Source: Vibrio brasiliensis LMG 20546
Lineage (GTDB): Bacteria > Pseudomonadota > Gammaproteobacteria > Enterobacterales > Vibrionaceae
Length of the DNA stretch: 64,000 bases
NCBI RefSeq assembly: GCF_000189255.1
Contig: NZ_AEVS01000104.1
Span: forward strand, 16,556 to 80,555
Direction: 5' to 3'
Below, in pieces: positions 1-11,792 of the stretch (position 1 is the stretch's first letter; each line of letters begins with the position of its first letter). Below the pieces are notes generated by a model, which saw only the letters and a list, made by a program, of their open reading frames with translations, ran no database searches and was not told the DNA's origin. Both the position numbers and the translations under genes were made by a program.

Positions 1-926
<926 letters not shown>

Positions 927-1039
927 TCAATCTTACGGTTGTTTGGGTATACTAGTTTAAGTAGGATGTAACTTGATCTGGATTTATAAGGTCTTACAGC
1001 GGATAAGCCTTAACCTGCGACCTTCGCAGCGGAGAAAAA

Positions 1040-2890
1040 ATGAAAAGTATATTTAAGTTTGTTGGCATGTTTTTTAAAGGTATCTGGAAACTTATCACCT
1101 TTATTCGTCTCGCCCTCGTCAACCTGATTTTCCTAGCGAGTATTGGCATTATTTACTTCATCTACACCAGTGCTGAAGCGCCTGTCCCGACAGTGCCTAA
1201 AGAGTCAGCTCTGATCGTCAATATTTCTGGGCCGATTGTTGAACAACCCACTTACGTTAACCCTATGGACTCTTTGACCGGTTCATTCTTCGGTCAAAGC
1301 CTGCCTAAAGAGAACGTGTTGTTCGACATTGTTGATACGATTCGTCATGCCAAAGATGATGAGCAAATCAGCGGTATTGTGCTGGCGTTACGCGACATGC
1401 CGGAAACCAACCTGACCAAGCTGCGCTACATAGCGAAAGCGTTAAACGAGTTTAAAGCGTCAGGTAAACCTATTTATGCTGTGGGTGATATTTACAATCA
1501 AAGCCAGTATTACCTGGCCAGCTACGCCGATAAGATCTATCTGGCTCCAGACGGTGCAGTAATGCTTAAAGGCTACAGCGCATACTCTCTCTACTACAAA
1601 ACCCTGTTAGAGAAACTGGATGTGAACACTCATGTTTTCCGCGTCGGTACCTACAAGTCAGCGATTGAGCCTTTCGTTCGTGACGACATGTCCAAGGAAG
1701 CGAAAGAGTCCGCCTCGCGCTGGTTAGGGCAACTGTGGGGGGCTTACATTGATGATGTAGCGACCAACCGCCAACTGGCGTCTGAAACTCTGAACCCTGA
1801 TATGGATACATTTCTTAAACTGTTGAAGCAGAACAATGGCGACTTAGCGTCACTTTCTCTCAATGTTGGTCTTGTCGATCAACTGGCGACTCGTCAACAG
1901 GTAAGAAAAGATCTTATCGAAGTCTTTGGCAGTAATGGTGAAGATAGTTACAACTATGTCGACTTCTACGAATATCAATCGACAATGACACCTAAGTTCG
2001 ATCTGGCTGCTGATGATATCGCAATCGTAGTGGCAAGCGGTGCCATCATGGACGGCTCGCAACCGCGTGGTACCGTTGGTGGTGACACAGTGGCTGCGCT
2101 GCTGCGTCAGGCACGCAATGATGACAAAGTAAAAGCCGTGGTTCTACGTGTTGATAGCCCGGGCGGTAGTGCGTTCGCCTCTGAAGTGATTCGCAATGAA
2201 GTCGAAGCGCTGAAAGAAGCGGGTAAACCAGTAGTGGTATCGATGTCGAGCCTTGCGGCATCGGGTGGTTACTGGATCTCTATGAGTGCTGACCGTATCG
2301 TTGCTCAACCAACAACGCTTACCGGCTCAATTGGTATTTTCAGTGTCCTGACCACATTTGAAAAGGGCCTCAACAAGCTCGGCATCTACACCGATGGTGT
2401 TGGCACTTCTCCATTCTCAGATGTTGGTGTAACAACCGGTTTATCAGACGGTGCTTCTCAGGCATTCCAAATGGGAATTGAACATGGCTACAACCGCTTT
2501 ATTGGATTGGTCAGTCAATCACGTGAGATTCCATTAGAGCAGGTCGATAACGTTGCCCAAGGGCGTGTATGGACAGGCCAGGACGCACTTGAGTTTGGCC
2601 TGGTCGATAAAATTGGTGATTTCGATGATGCCGTTGAACTGGCAGCAGAGTTAGCGAAAGTTGAACAATATAATTTGTATTGGGTAGAAGAACCACTCTC
2701 TCCTGCTCAACAGTTTATTCAGGACTTCATGAACCAAGTTAGTGCTCACTTAGGCATCGACCCAACAGCCATGTTGCCTCAGGCTCTTCAACCTGTTGCT
2801 CAGCAAGTGATTCAGGATACAAATATGCTACAAAGCTTTAATGATCCTAAAGGTCAGTACGCTTTCTGTCTTAACTGTCAGGTTCAATAA
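1040..2890 (+). CDS. sppA: Signal peptide peptidase SppA, 67 kDa type
   Basis: Membrane-anchored serine protease (family S49) that degrades cleaved signal peptides on the periplasmic face of the inner membrane. It is 616 aa, the usual length of the long, internally duplicated proteobacterial form. An N-terminal membrane anchor occupies about residues 18-45. The catalytic lysine is Lys206 (GTYKSAIEPF) in the first S49 repeat and the nucleophile is Ser408 (LAASGGYW) in the second, matching the Lys/Ser dyad of E. coli SppA. GGAG lies 8 bases before the ATG. It is followed by its own terminator and then ansA, the same neighbour as in E. coli. There is a TATACT -10-like box at 948-953 but no convincing -35. 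Confidence 0.96.
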   Translation: MKSIFKFVGMFFKGIWKLITFIRLALVNLIFLASIGIIYFIYTSAEAPVPTVPKESALIVNISGPIVEQPTYVNPMDSLTGSFFGQSLPKENVLFDIVDTIRHAKDDEQISGIVLALRDMPETNLTKLRYIAKALNEFKASGKPIYAVGDIYNQSQYYLASYADKIYLAPDGAVMLKGYSAYSLYYKTLLEKLDVNTHVFRVGTYKSAIEPFVRDDMSKEAKESASRWLGQLWGAYIDDVATNRQLASETLNPDMDTFLKLLKQNNGDLASLSLNVGLVDQLATRQQVRKDLIEVFGSNGEDSYNYVDFYEYQSTMTPKFDLAADDIAIVVASGAIMDGSQPRGTVGGDTVAALLRQARNDDKVKAVVLRVDSPGGSAFASEVIRNEVEALKEAGKPVVVSMSSLAASGGYWISMSADRIVAQPTTLTGSIGIFSVLTTFEKGLNKLGIYTDGVGTSPFSDVGVTTGLSDGASQAFQMGIEHGYNRFIGLVSQSREIPLEQVDNVAQGRVWTGQDALEFGLVDKIGDFDDAVELAAELAKVEQYNLYWVEEPLSPAQQFIQDFMNQVSAHLGIDPTAMLPQALQPVAQQVIQDTNMLQSFNDPKGQYAFCLNCQVQ

Positions 2891-2920
2891 TCGGATTGAC
2901 TAAACCGACCAGAGACTCAA

Positions 2921-2950
2921 GGGGGATTCCTGTGCGGAATCCCCCTTTTT
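2921..2950 (+). terminator. Intrinsic terminator of sppA
   Basis: Perfect 10-bp stem (GGGGGATTCC / GGAATCCCCC) with a 5-base loop followed by TTTTT, 30 bases after the sppA stop codon. Confidence 0.93.
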
Positions 2951-3014
2951 ATTGGCCTAGATTGATATATAATCCCACGCTCTGTTCCCCCTACAATTAA
3001 CTGGTTTCAAAGCA

Positions 3015-4031
3015 ATGGCAAGAAAACATATTTATATCGCGTACACTGGCGGTACCATTGGTATGCAAAAATCCCATGATCACGGTTATGTTCCAGTAGC
3101 TGGTTTCATGGAAAAACAATTAGCAAGTATGCCAGAGTTCCACAGACCAGAAATGCCTGAGTTTACTATCCATGAGTATGACCCGCTTATCGACTCATCA
3201 GATATGACACCAGCAGATTGGCAGCAAATTGCTGACGACATCCGCGACAACTACGATAAGTACGACGGTTTCGTAATCCTACACGGCACTGACACAATGG
3301 CTTACACAGCCTCAGCGCTCTCTTTTATGCTAGAGAACCTTGGCAAGCCAGTGATAGTGACAGGCTCACAGATCCCTCTTGCTGAACTGCGCTCAGATGG
3401 TCAGGCAAACCTGTTGAATGCTCTGCACATTGCCGCTAACTACCCGATCAACGAAGTAACGCTGTTCTTCAATAACAAACTGATGCGCGGTAACCGCAGT
3501 ACTAAGTCTCATGCGGATGGTTTTAACGCTTTCACTTCTCCAAACCTGCCTCCACTACTGGAAGCGGGTATCAATATTCAGATCAGCAACGATATTGAAG
3601 TTGGTAAACAGCCTGAAGGTGAATTTAAGGTTCACGACATCACGCCACAACCGATTGGTGTGATAACCATGTATCCGGGGATCTCCCATGAGGTTATCCG
3701 TAATACCCTGCTTCAACCTGTTAATGCGATGATTCTGTTAACTTTCGGCGTTGGTAATGCCCCCCAGAACCCTGAGTTACTGCATCATCTAAAAGATGCT
3801 TCAGAACGTGGCGTAATTGTGGTTAACCTGACGCAATGTCTTGCGGGCAAGGTCAATATGGGCGGTTACGCAACAGGCTGTGCCCTTGCAGAAGCTGGCG
3901 TGATCAGCGGCTACGATATGACACCTGAAGCGGCTCTGGCAAAATTGCATTTCCTACTAAGCCAAGGTCTGAGCTACGATCAGGTTAAGGTGAAGATGCA
4001 ACAAGTGCTTCGCGGTGAAATGAGTATCTAA
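3015..4031 (+). CDS. ansA: L-asparaginase I (cytoplasmic)
   Basis: Type I asparaginase hydrolysing L-asparagine to aspartate and ammonia in the cytoplasm. It is 338 aa, identical in length to E. coli AnsA. Both threonine motifs are visible: YTGGTIG at residues 10-16 with the nucleophile Thr14, and HGTDTM at 90-95 with Thr92 and Asp93. TGSQIPLAELRSDG follows as in the family. There is no signal peptide, which separates it from periplasmic AnsB. The ribosome-binding site is poor (CAAAGCA before the ATG), but the N-terminus aligns with the family, so the start is kept. It sits behind the sppA terminator, so it probably has its own promoter. Confidence 0.95.
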   Translation: MARKHIYIAYTGGTIGMQKSHDHGYVPVAGFMEKQLASMPEFHRPEMPEFTIHEYDPLIDSSDMTPADWQQIADDIRDNYDKYDGFVILHGTDTMAYTASALSFMLENLGKPVIVTGSQIPLAELRSDGQANLLNALHIAANYPINEVTLFFNNKLMRGNRSTKSHADGFNAFTSPNLPPLLEAGINIQISNDIEVGKQPEGEFKVHDITPQPIGVITMYPGISHEVIRNTLLQPVNAMILLTFGVGNAPQNPELLHHLKDASERGVIVVNLTQCLAGKVNMGGYATGCALAEAGVISGYDMTPEAALAKLHFLLSQGLSYDQVKVKMQQVLRGEMSI

Positions 4032-4053
4032 ACTCAATCACTCATAGCCTTGC

Positions 4054-4079
4054 AAAGCCGACTTTATGTCGGCTTTTTT
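4054..4079 (+). terminator. Intrinsic terminator of ansA
   Basis: AAAGCCGAC / GTCGGCTTT stem with a 5-base loop and a T6 tail, 23 bases after the ansA stop. Confidence 0.9.
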
Positions 4080-4092
4080 GTTTCCCGCTGGT

Positions 4093-4124
4093 ACAAAAAA
4101 GGCGACTCACAGAGTCGCCTTTTA
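4093..4124 (-). terminator. Intrinsic terminator of serS
   Basis: AAGGCGACT / AGTCGCCTT stem. On the minus strand it is followed by six T, and it lies 17 bases past the serS stop. Together with the ansA terminator it separates two convergent genes. Confidence 0.88.
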
Positions 4125-4140
4125 TTAACTAATCTTTCGA

Positions 4141-5505
<1,365 letters not shown>

Positions 5506-5545
5506 CTAAAAATATTAACCGAATAAATGTATCTAAAATGGACGC

Positions 5546-6892
5546 TTATTCATAGCGTTTTTGTGGGCTTTTTGCGTCTAAACTAGCCAAGTAATCTAAC
5601 TTTTCGCCAATTTTAGTTTCTAAGCCACGATTCGTCGGCTGGTAGTAACTTTTTCCTGACATTTCTGGTGGCAGATATTGTTCACCTGCGGCATACGCTC
5701 CTGGTTCATCATGGGCGTAACGATACTCTGCACCGTAGCCAAGATCTTTCATCAGACTGGTTGGTGCATTACGCAGATGGGGCGGAACCTCATACTCGGG
5801 CAAATTATGCGCGTCAGTCAGAGCTTGCTTCCAGGCAGTGTAAACAGCATTACTTTTTGGAGCACAGGCTAAATAGACAATCGCCTGAGCAATTGCACGC
5901 TCGCCTTCCGCTGGTCCCACGCGGGTAAAACAGTCCCAGGCAGACAGAGCGACCTGCATAGCACGCGGGTCAGCATTACCAATGTCTTCAGAGGCAATCG
6001 CCAACAATCGACGCGCAATATAGAGTGGGTCACATCCCGCTGCGATCATTCGTGCAGCCCAGTAGAGTGCCGCATCTGGGTTCGAGCCACGAATAGATTT
6101 GTGTACCGCAGAGATTAAGTCGTACCAAATATCACCTTTGTTATCGAATCGGGAGACCTTTTCTCCAGCCACTTCCGCCAGTAATGCCAGTGTGATCTGT
6201 TTTTTGCCCTGAGCATCTTCTTGAGCCATATCATAGAGCAGCTCAAGATAGTTAAGAGACATGCGCGCATCGCCGTTGACCAGCTCAGATAAGCGGTCGA
6301 GAACATTATCGACAAACTCAACCTCTACTGCCCCCAAACCCCGCTCTTTGTCATTAATAGCCTGTTCCAGCGCAAGACGGATGTCTTCCTTAGCGAGCGA
6401 CGTCAGTTTATAAACACGAGCACGTGACAACAATGCGTTGTTAAGCTCAAAAGACGGGTTTTCCGTTGTCGCTCCGATGAAAGTGACAGTGCCATCTTCG
6501 ATATGGGGTAAGAAAGCGTCCTGCTGCGATTTGTTAAAGCGATGCACCTCGTCAACAAACAGGATGGTACGTCTGCCAGCGAGCTTGTACTCACGGGCCT
6601 TTTCTATCGCAGCTCGGATTTCTTTCACACCGGAGGTCACCGCAGATACGCGCTCCACTTCCGCGTTAGCGTAATTAGCCGCGACTTCAGCCAGAGTCGT
6701 TTTCCCAGTGCCAGGAGGTCCCCAAAGAATCATTGAGTGGATATGGCCGGCCTCAAGAGAACGTCTTAATGGTTTACCTGCTCCCAAGATATGTTGCTGC
6801 CCGATATACTGCTCTAGCGTTTCCGGGCGCATTCTGGCTGCAAGGGGACGAAAATCTTCATCCCCGGAAAAATCCAATGTGTAGTTACTCAC
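5546..6892 (-). CDS. rarA: Replication-associated recombination protein A (AAA+ ATPase)
   Basis: RarA/MgsA, a AAA+ clamp-loader-like ATPase acting at stalled replication forks with SSB. It is 448 aa (E. coli 447). Walker A is [10 protein letters not shown] near residue 60, Walker B is [10 protein letters not shown] and sensor 1 is GATTENPSF. The C-terminal tetramerisation part contains [12 protein letters not shown]-like and [14 protein letters not shown] segments typical of the family. It begins 2 bases after the lolA stop, so the two are certainly co-transcribed and probably translationally coupled. Confidence 0.96.
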   Translation of the reverse strand: MSNYTLDFSGDEDFRPLAARMRPETLEQYIGQQHILGAGKPLRRSLEAGHIHSMILWGPPGTGKTTLAEVAANYANAEVERVSAVTSGVKEIRAAIEKAREYKLAGRRTILFVDEVHRFNKSQQDAFLPHIEDGTVTFIGATTENPSFELNNALLSRARVYKLTSLAKEDIRLALEQAINDKERGLGAVEVEFVDNVLDRLSELVNGDARMSLNYLELLYDMAQEDAQGKKQITLALLAEVAGEKVSRFDNKGDIWYDLISAVHKSIRGSNPDAALYWAARMIAAGCDPLYIARRLLAIASEDIGNADPRAMQVALSAWDCFTRVGPAEGERAIAQAIVYLACAPKSNAVYTAWKQALTDAHNLPEYEVPPHLRNAPTSLMKDLGYGAEYRYAHDEPGAYAAGEQYLPPEMSGKSYYQPTNRGLETKIGEKLDYLASLDAKSPQKRYE

Positions 6893-6894
6893 AT

Positions 6895-7491
6895 TTAGTT
6901 CCTTTGGTCATCGACCTCAACACCTTGCGGAATTGCAAAAGTAAAACGGTCGGCACTAGGTTTAGTCAGCTTAACATTATTGAACGTGAAGTTACTTTGC
7001 TGACCATCTTGCTCAACAACACTAAAGCCTTCTACCTTACCTTTCGAGTCAATTTTTAATTTAAACTGCCCCTGATTAGTATCCGCTGCGGTTGGCGTCA
7101 ACGTGAAGGTATTACCTTGCTGTTCAACCTTGTAGTTGTCCCAGTCACTAGCGCGGTTACGCGTCAGCAGAACAAATGGGGTTTGCTCTGTCGCTTGCTC
7201 TTGCCAATAAATACTCACTTGTTCGATAAACGGGCTGTAGTACCAAAGGCTCTTACCATCAGACACTAAGACGTTTTCGTCTGGCGCTGTCGTTGTCCAG
7301 CGAAACAGACTTGGGCGTGCAATTTCTACATTACCCTGCCCTTCCATCACAACGTCGCCTTCAGGGCTGATTAACTGCTGAGAAAAATCAGCACTAAACC
7401 CATCATTCATTTGCAGTCGCTGGCTAAGCTCATCTTTAGGAGCCGCCATAACTGAAAAGCTCATCATTAGTAATACAGCAAGTTTTTTCAT
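6895..7491 (-). CDS. lolA: Outer-membrane lipoprotein carrier protein
   Basis: Periplasmic chaperone that takes lipoproteins from LolCDE and hands them to LolB. It is 198 aa with a short signal peptide (about residues 1-16, [16 protein letters not shown]). The mature part has the LolA pattern: [31 protein letters not shown], the conserved FRW, then [13 protein letters not shown]. The upstream neighbour is not ftsK, as it is in E. coli, but a UPF0149-family gene. rarA follows after 2 bases. Confidence 0.95.
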   Translation of the reverse strand: MKKLAVLLMMSFSVMAAPKDELSQRLQMNDGFSADFSQQLISPEGDVVMEGQGNVEIARPSLFRWTTTAPDENVLVSDGKSLWYYSPFIEQVSIYWQEQATEQTPFVLLTRNRASDWDNYKVEQQGNTFTLTPTAADTNQGQFKLKIDSKGKVEGFSVVEQDGQQSNFTFNNVKLTKPSADRFTFAIPQGVEVDDQRN

Positions 7492-7588
7492 TCGATTGTT
7501 ACCCTAATTGGTCGCGTACGTACCACTTATATCTTCTAATTCGTTCTAATATGACCGAACAACGTTAACTTTGTTCGATCAAATTTTC

Positions 7589-8203
7589 TTACTTACCGCA
7601 GCACTGCTTGAATTTTTTGCCACTTCCACATGGACACTCATCATTGCGACCAATGTTTTTGTATGGGTTAACACTTTGAGATTTGGCTCCGGTCATTGCT
7701 TCATCAGCCGCCTGAGCGACCTCTGCAATCATCAGGTCAATCTGATCGATAAAGTCATTCAGAGTCGGAGGCGTTTCAATTCCTGACGCTTGCATTTGGC
7801 TGCGAGTCTGGTCTTCGTCTATCGCCAACATAAAGGTGGTTAACATTGCTTGCAGCATACGCAGTGTACCATCACCAACGTTCGTCTCTAGCCACTGTTG
7901 TTCAACCGTTGGCCATAAGGTCATAAAGCCTTCAGCAAAGTCGGCAAGTTGCTCACGCTGAGCCTCTGAGTCGAGTAGAGCTAACAGTGAATACTCACCA
8001 CGCTGCAGGTAGTTATATTGCTGATGAATATGAGCTTCAATGCTTGGTCTTGCCGCTTCCGCTTGCTCAGCAAATACCGAACCAAGCCAGCTTTCTGGCG
8101 CCAAAGGTTTCGTCGCCATATTTGCCGCTAAGGTTATACCTTCAACAAACATTGCTGATTCGACAGTAATTGAGTCTTCGAGTGTCAGAATTTGATACTT
8201 CAT
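7589..8203 (-). CDS. UPF0149 (YecA/YgfB-like) protein with C-terminal SEC-C zinc motif
   Basis: 204 aa. The N-terminal two thirds has the UPF0149 signature (FVEGITLAANM, APESWLGSVF, then an acidic helical stretch). The last 25 residues are a SEC-C metal-binding motif, NDECPCGSGKKFKQCCGK, as found at the end of SecA and YecA. SEC-C tails bind zinc and in SecA and YecA contact the ribosome, so a ribosome- or export-related role is possible but not shown. Start ATG 8203 has only a weak AGAA upstream. A gaacaa/ttgttc inverted repeat just after the stop (about 7559-7578) could be a weak terminator. Confidence 0.75.
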   Translation of the reverse strand: MKYQILTLEDSITVESAMFVEGITLAANMATKPLAPESWLGSVFAEQAEAARPSIEAHIHQQYNYLQRGEYSLLALLDSEAQREQLADFAEGFMTLWPTVEQQWLETNVGDGTLRMLQAMLTTFMLAIDEDQTRSQMQASGIETPPTLNDFIDQIDLMIAEVAQAADEAMTGAKSQSVNPYKNIGRNDECPCGSGKKFKQCCGK

Positions 8204-8268
8204 TTTCTAGTTCTAGAGTTAATCGTTGTTTAGCCGCATTATAACCCCATGCAAGGCTCTGGGTCACT

Positions 8269-8370
8269 TCGAGACTTCCCTCCCTGATTCGATGACTGCA
8301 CTTGCAACGGTTTTGGTATTGTTCCCGTCACGGCTAGTCTCGATTTTTTGGTTCCTAGCCTTTTTCTTTC
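8269..8370 (+). promoter_or_regulatory. Possible structured leader / attenuator upstream of dusC
   Basis: Two inverted-repeat pairs share one segment. TCGAGACT (8269-8276) pairs perfectly with AGTCTCGA (8336-8343). GGCTAG (8332-8337) pairs with CTAGCC (8355-8360), and that second stem is followed by TTTTTCTTTC. The second stem looks like a weak terminator, and the first would compete with it. No known riboswitch class is recognisable, and both stems are short. Confidence 0.3.
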
Positions 8371-8459
8371 TTCACTCTTCATTTATCAATCCCAGTTGAG
8401 GGATGACTTTGCTCGCCAATACCTCTAAAATCACGCATCCTAATTCTGAGGTGTTATTT

Positions 8460-9413
8460 ATGCGAGTAGTTCTGGGTCCTATGGAGGGCGTTTTAGATCA
8501 TTTGATGCGAGAGATCTTAACCGATATCAATGACTATGATTTATGTGTCACTGAGTTTGTTCGTGTTGTAGATCAACTCTTGCCTGATCACGTTTTTCAT
8601 CGCCTGTGTCCCGAGCTACAACAAGGCTCTCAGACTAAATCTGGCGTGCCTATTCACGTTCAGCTACTTGGTCAGGATCCTCACTGGATGGCGGAAAATG
8701 CCGTCAAAGCTGCCGAACTCGGTGCGAAAGGGATCGACCTTAACTTTGGCTGCCCCGCTAAGCTGGTAAACAAAAGTAAAGGCGGCGCTGCACTGCTTCA
8801 GCATCCGGAGCTGATCCATAACGTCGTAAAAGCCTGTCGTGATGCGGTTGACCCGGCAACGCCTGTTACTGCCAAGATTCGTCTTGGTTGGGATAACCCT
8901 GAAGACTGCTTCGAGATTGTTGATGCAATTCAGACCGCTGGTGCAAACGAGCTTACGGTACACGCACGTACTAAAACTGGCGGATACAAGGCTAGTGAAA
9001 TCAAGTGGGATTACATTAACCAGATTCGTCAGCGCTTCTCGATTCCACTTATCGCTAATGGTGAGATTTGGAACTATCAGGATGGTCAGGCGTGTATCGA
9101 AACAACAGGTGTTGATTCTTTGATGGTCTGCCGTGGTGCGTTCAATGTTCCTAATCTGGGTAACGTGGTTAAACATGATCACGCAGTGATGCCATGGTCA
9201 GAAGTGGTAGAACTGCTGCTGGTTTATTCTCAGTATGAGATGAAAGGCGATAAAGGGCTTTACTACCCGAACAGGGTCAAGCAATGGTTCTCTTACTTGC
9301 GTCACCAGTATCCTCAAGCTGACGCTCTGTTCCGCGAGATTCGCACCTTTAACAAAGCGGCACCAATTGTTGAGCACATTACTCGCTACCGCGATGGCTT
9401 AGTTGCCGCTTAA
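8460..9413 (+). CDS. dusC: tRNA-dihydrouridine(16) synthase
   Basis: FMN enzyme that reduces U16 of tRNA to dihydrouridine using NADPH. It is 317 aa (E. coli DusC 315). It starts MRVVLGPMEGVLDHLMRE, matching E. coli. The catalytic cysteine is in LNFGCPAKLVNKSKGG, and phosphate-binding residues lie in ANGEIWNYQDG and CRGAFNVPNLG. I chose ATG 8460 instead of an upstream ATG at 8403 because GAGGTG (8447-8452) lies just before it and the protein then aligns from residue 1. The stop overlaps by 4 bases with the convergent cyclase gene, leaving no room for a terminator between them. Confidence 0.93.
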   Translation: MRVVLGPMEGVLDHLMREILTDINDYDLCVTEFVRVVDQLLPDHVFHRLCPELQQGSQTKSGVPIHVQLLGQDPHWMAENAVKAAELGAKGIDLNFGCPAKLVNKSKGGAALLQHPELIHNVVKACRDAVDPATPVTAKIRLGWDNPEDCFEIVDAIQTAGANELTVHARTKTGGYKASEIKWDYINQIRQRFSIPLIANGEIWNYQDGQACIETTGVDSLMVCRGAFNVPNLGNVVKHDHAVMPWSEVVELLLVYSQYEMKGDKGLYYPNRVKQWFSYLRHQYPQADALFREIRTFNKAAPIVEHITRYRDGLVAA

Positions 9414-10873
9414 AACACCAGTTGGTCTTTACCGCTATTTTTCGCGTGGTAAAGCTTCTCATCAGCAGCTTTGAACAATAGATCAAAGCTGCCTGCATTC
9501 TGTGCCTCAATCACTTGCGCGCCACCCGAAACAGTAAAGCCACTCTCAAGCGCTGAAGCTGAATGCTGACAGACCTCGTTACGAACCCTCAGCATGCTTC
9601 TCTTCAGCGGCTCGATCGCATTACCTGTCATATAAACCACAAACTCTTCGCCACCGATTCGCGCTGCGGCATCACTACTACGAATGCTGGCACTGATCTG
9701 TTTAGCCATATATTTAATGACCTCATCGCCAACATCGTGACCATAGGTATCATTGATTTGCTTAAAGTCATCAATATCAAATACCCCTAATGCTACATAG
9801 ACGCCTTGCTGGGTATTATTCTTCAGGTAGGCTTGTAAACCTCTTCGATTAAGCAAACCTGTCATCGGATCCGTAGCCGCAAGCTCTTTGAAGTAATCGT
9901 GCTCAACCCGGGTATTAATAAAGAACAACACCACCACTGAGAACACATAAACAAATAGCGTTACCAGCAAACTGTAGCGTTCAAAATAGAAAAAGTGGCC
10001 AATCTCTTTCGGCAAATCGAACAGGTAGAACAAGGAGTAGCTACTGGCAATTCCTTCTATCTCGATTCTCTTAATCCTGAAACTGTTATCAGGTGGAGAA
10101 AGGTAACCAGTATTAATAATGTGTAGCTCACCTGCCAACTTACCTTGTGTGGTAAGTAGCTCTTCATAAGAGATATCTAACGAAAGCATGCCCTGATGTT
10201 TTCCCTCTCGGAACACAGGCATTGTCATACTTAAAATCGTATCGTTACTTGCAATAATAGGGGCAGGTCCCGAGAGAGTAATCTCTTCGCGATTGTTTGC
10301 GGTTACTGTCCAATAAGGGCGAACCTGTATGTTGTCCAGCAGTTCAACCGACAGCCCTTTGGCATAATCATCAGGAGAAGACATCACGTAGCCTTCACGA
10401 TCGATGTAATGAATCCCTAGTAGATATGGGTCGATGTCATGCAAGAAAGAGAGAACAGGAGCCAAAGACACTTGATTTGAGACACGTTGGTATATTTCGC
10501 TGCCGGGAGTACATAAGCTCTCTTTGCCAACCAGCATATAATTGATATCGACAGCGGGTATATCGAAACCTCGATCATCGGATCTTAGTAGCGCATCAAT
10601 CGGCCACATCTGACATAGACCATCGACAACACGGCGATTGTGCTCCAGCAACATTATGTTGGTGGATTTCTCATGATTGGAGAAACTGTAATCGATTGCT
10701 GCGATCACTTTAGCGGCGCGCGAAGTCGCTTCGATAACTCGCGTGTACTCATCATCAATATCGCGGTTAACCGAGTCATAGTAGTTTTTTACCGTTAGTG
10801 CGAATACCACTAAAGACAAAACCAAAGGCGTCAAAAACACAAACTTTAAGCTAAAGTGCCTGTCGACCTGCAT
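9410..10873 (-). CDS. Membrane-bound diguanylate cyclase (GGDEF)
   Basis: Makes c-di-GMP. It is 487 aa. Membrane helix 1 is near residues 11-30 and helix 2 near 305-328 (FVYVFSVVVLFFINT); between them is a roughly 270-residue periplasmic sensor region, probably Cache-like. The C-terminal GGDEF domain has an intact active site RIGGEEF and an I-site RSSD five residues before it, so it should be active and subject to product inhibition. No EAL domain is present. Start is ATG 10873 with GAGGG 5 bases upstream. A longer TTG-start frame (10903) runs into the terminator of the upstream ABC operon and is rejected. The ligand is unknown. Confidence 0.88.
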   Translation of the reverse strand: MQVDRHFSLKFVFLTPLVLSLVVFALTVKNYYDSVNRDIDDEYTRVIEATSRAAKVIAAIDYSFSNHEKSTNIMLLEHNRRVVDGLCQMWPIDALLRSDDRGFDIPAVDINYMLVGKESLCTPGSEIYQRVSNQVSLAPVLSFLHDIDPYLLGIHYIDREGYVMSSPDDYAKGLSVELLDNIQVRPYWTVTANNREEITLSGPAPIIASNDTILSMTMPVFREGKHQGMLSLDISYEELLTTQGKLAGELHIINTGYLSPPDNSFRIKRIEIEGIASSYSLFYLFDLPKEIGHFFYFERYSLLVTLFVYVFSVVVLFFINTRVEHDYFKELAATDPMTGLLNRRGLQAYLKNNTQQGVYVALGVFDIDDFKQINDTYGHDVGDEVIKYMAKQISASIRSSDAAARIGGEEFVVYMTGNAIEPLKRSMLRVRNEVCQHSASALESGFTVSGGAQVIEAQNAGSFDLLFKAADEKLYHAKNSGKDQLVF

Positions 10874-10891
10874 TGATACCCTCACAAAAAC

Positions 10892-10927
10892 AAAACCCAC
10901 CAATACTGTAATACAGTTGATGGGTTA
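10892..10927 (-). terminator. Intrinsic terminator of the TrpXYZ-like ABC operon
   Basis: On the minus strand, an imperfect stem (ACCCATCAACTG / CAGTATTGGTGGGT) is followed by TTTTGTTTTTG. It lies after the ATPase gene and directly before the cyclase start codon. Confidence 0.7.
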
Positions 10928-10997
10928 AGTAGATATACAAACTGAGATTATCTCATACATTCGATGGATATCTCGGTAACAAATTGTCAGCAAAAGC

Positions 10998-11792
10998 CTA
11001 ATTTAATAACAAACTGTCATCCGCTAACTCTTCGCCACGAACTTTGGAGAACATCTCCAATAGATCCGGAACTTGCATATTGGCACGCTGCTCCCCGGCG
11101 ACATCAAGAACGATTTCACCCTGATGGAGCATTACAGTGCGATCACCACACGCCAACGCATCTTTCATTGAGTGAGTAACCATCATTACGGTGAGATTAA
11201 ACTCCGAAACAATTTTCTTGGTCAAATCAATAATGAAAGCCGCCATGCGAGGGTCAAGTGCAGCAGTGTGCTCATCGAGTAACAATAGCTTACTGTCGGA
11301 CAGTGTCGCCATCACTAAGCTGACCGCTTGACGCTGCCCCCCAGAAAGAAGGCCAATACTGTCTCCGAGACGATCTTCTAAGCCTAAGCCAAGAATACTG
11401 ATCCGCTCCTGAAAAAGCTTACGGCGTTGTGAAGAGAGAGAAAGACTCCAGCCCCTCTTTTTACCACGCATATAAGCCAGTGCCATATTTTCTTCAATGG
11501 TCAGCTCGCCACAGGTACCAGCCAGAGGGTCCTGAAAAACCCGGGCACACTGCTTTGCACGCTGATCGACCGTTTGGCGTGTTACATCTAACTCATCGAT
11601 AATGACACGCCCACCAACCATAGGTGTCTCGCCGGTCACTGCACCAAGTAAGGTGGACTTACCCGCACCATTAGAACCAATCACCGTTAAGAATTGGTGT
11701 TCAGGAACCTCAAGAGATACGCCACGCAATGCACGGTTTTCTAATATAGTGCCTGGATTAAACGTCACCTGAATATCTTCAAGACGAATCAT
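10998..11792 (-). CDS. ABC transporter ATP-binding protein (TrpZ-like / ABC_sub_bind system)
   Basis: 264-aa ABC ATPase with Walker A GSNGAGKST, signature LSGGQRQAVSL, Walker B LLLLDEHTAALDP and the H-loop MMVTHSMKDAL. It energises the permease encoded just upstream, whose gene overlaps it by 4 bases (ATGA), so the two are translationally coupled. The family is the one that accompanies ABC_sub_bind binding proteins, annotated in Gram-positives as the TrpXYZ tryptophan importer. The substrate here is not proven. It is the last gene of the operon. Confidence 0.85.
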   Translation of the reverse strand: MIRLEDIQVTFNPGTILENRALRGVSLEVPEHQFLTVIGSNGAGKSTLLGAVTGETPMVGGRVIIDELDVTRQTVDQRAKQCARVFQDPLAGTCGELTIEENMALAYMRGKKRGWSLSLSSQRRKLFQERISILGLGLEDRLGDSIGLLSGGQRQAVSLVMATLSDSKLLLLDEHTAALDPRMAAFIIDLTKKIVSEFNLTVMMVTHSMKDALACGDRTVMLHQGEIVLDVAGEQRANMQVPDLLEMFSKVRGEELADDSLLLN

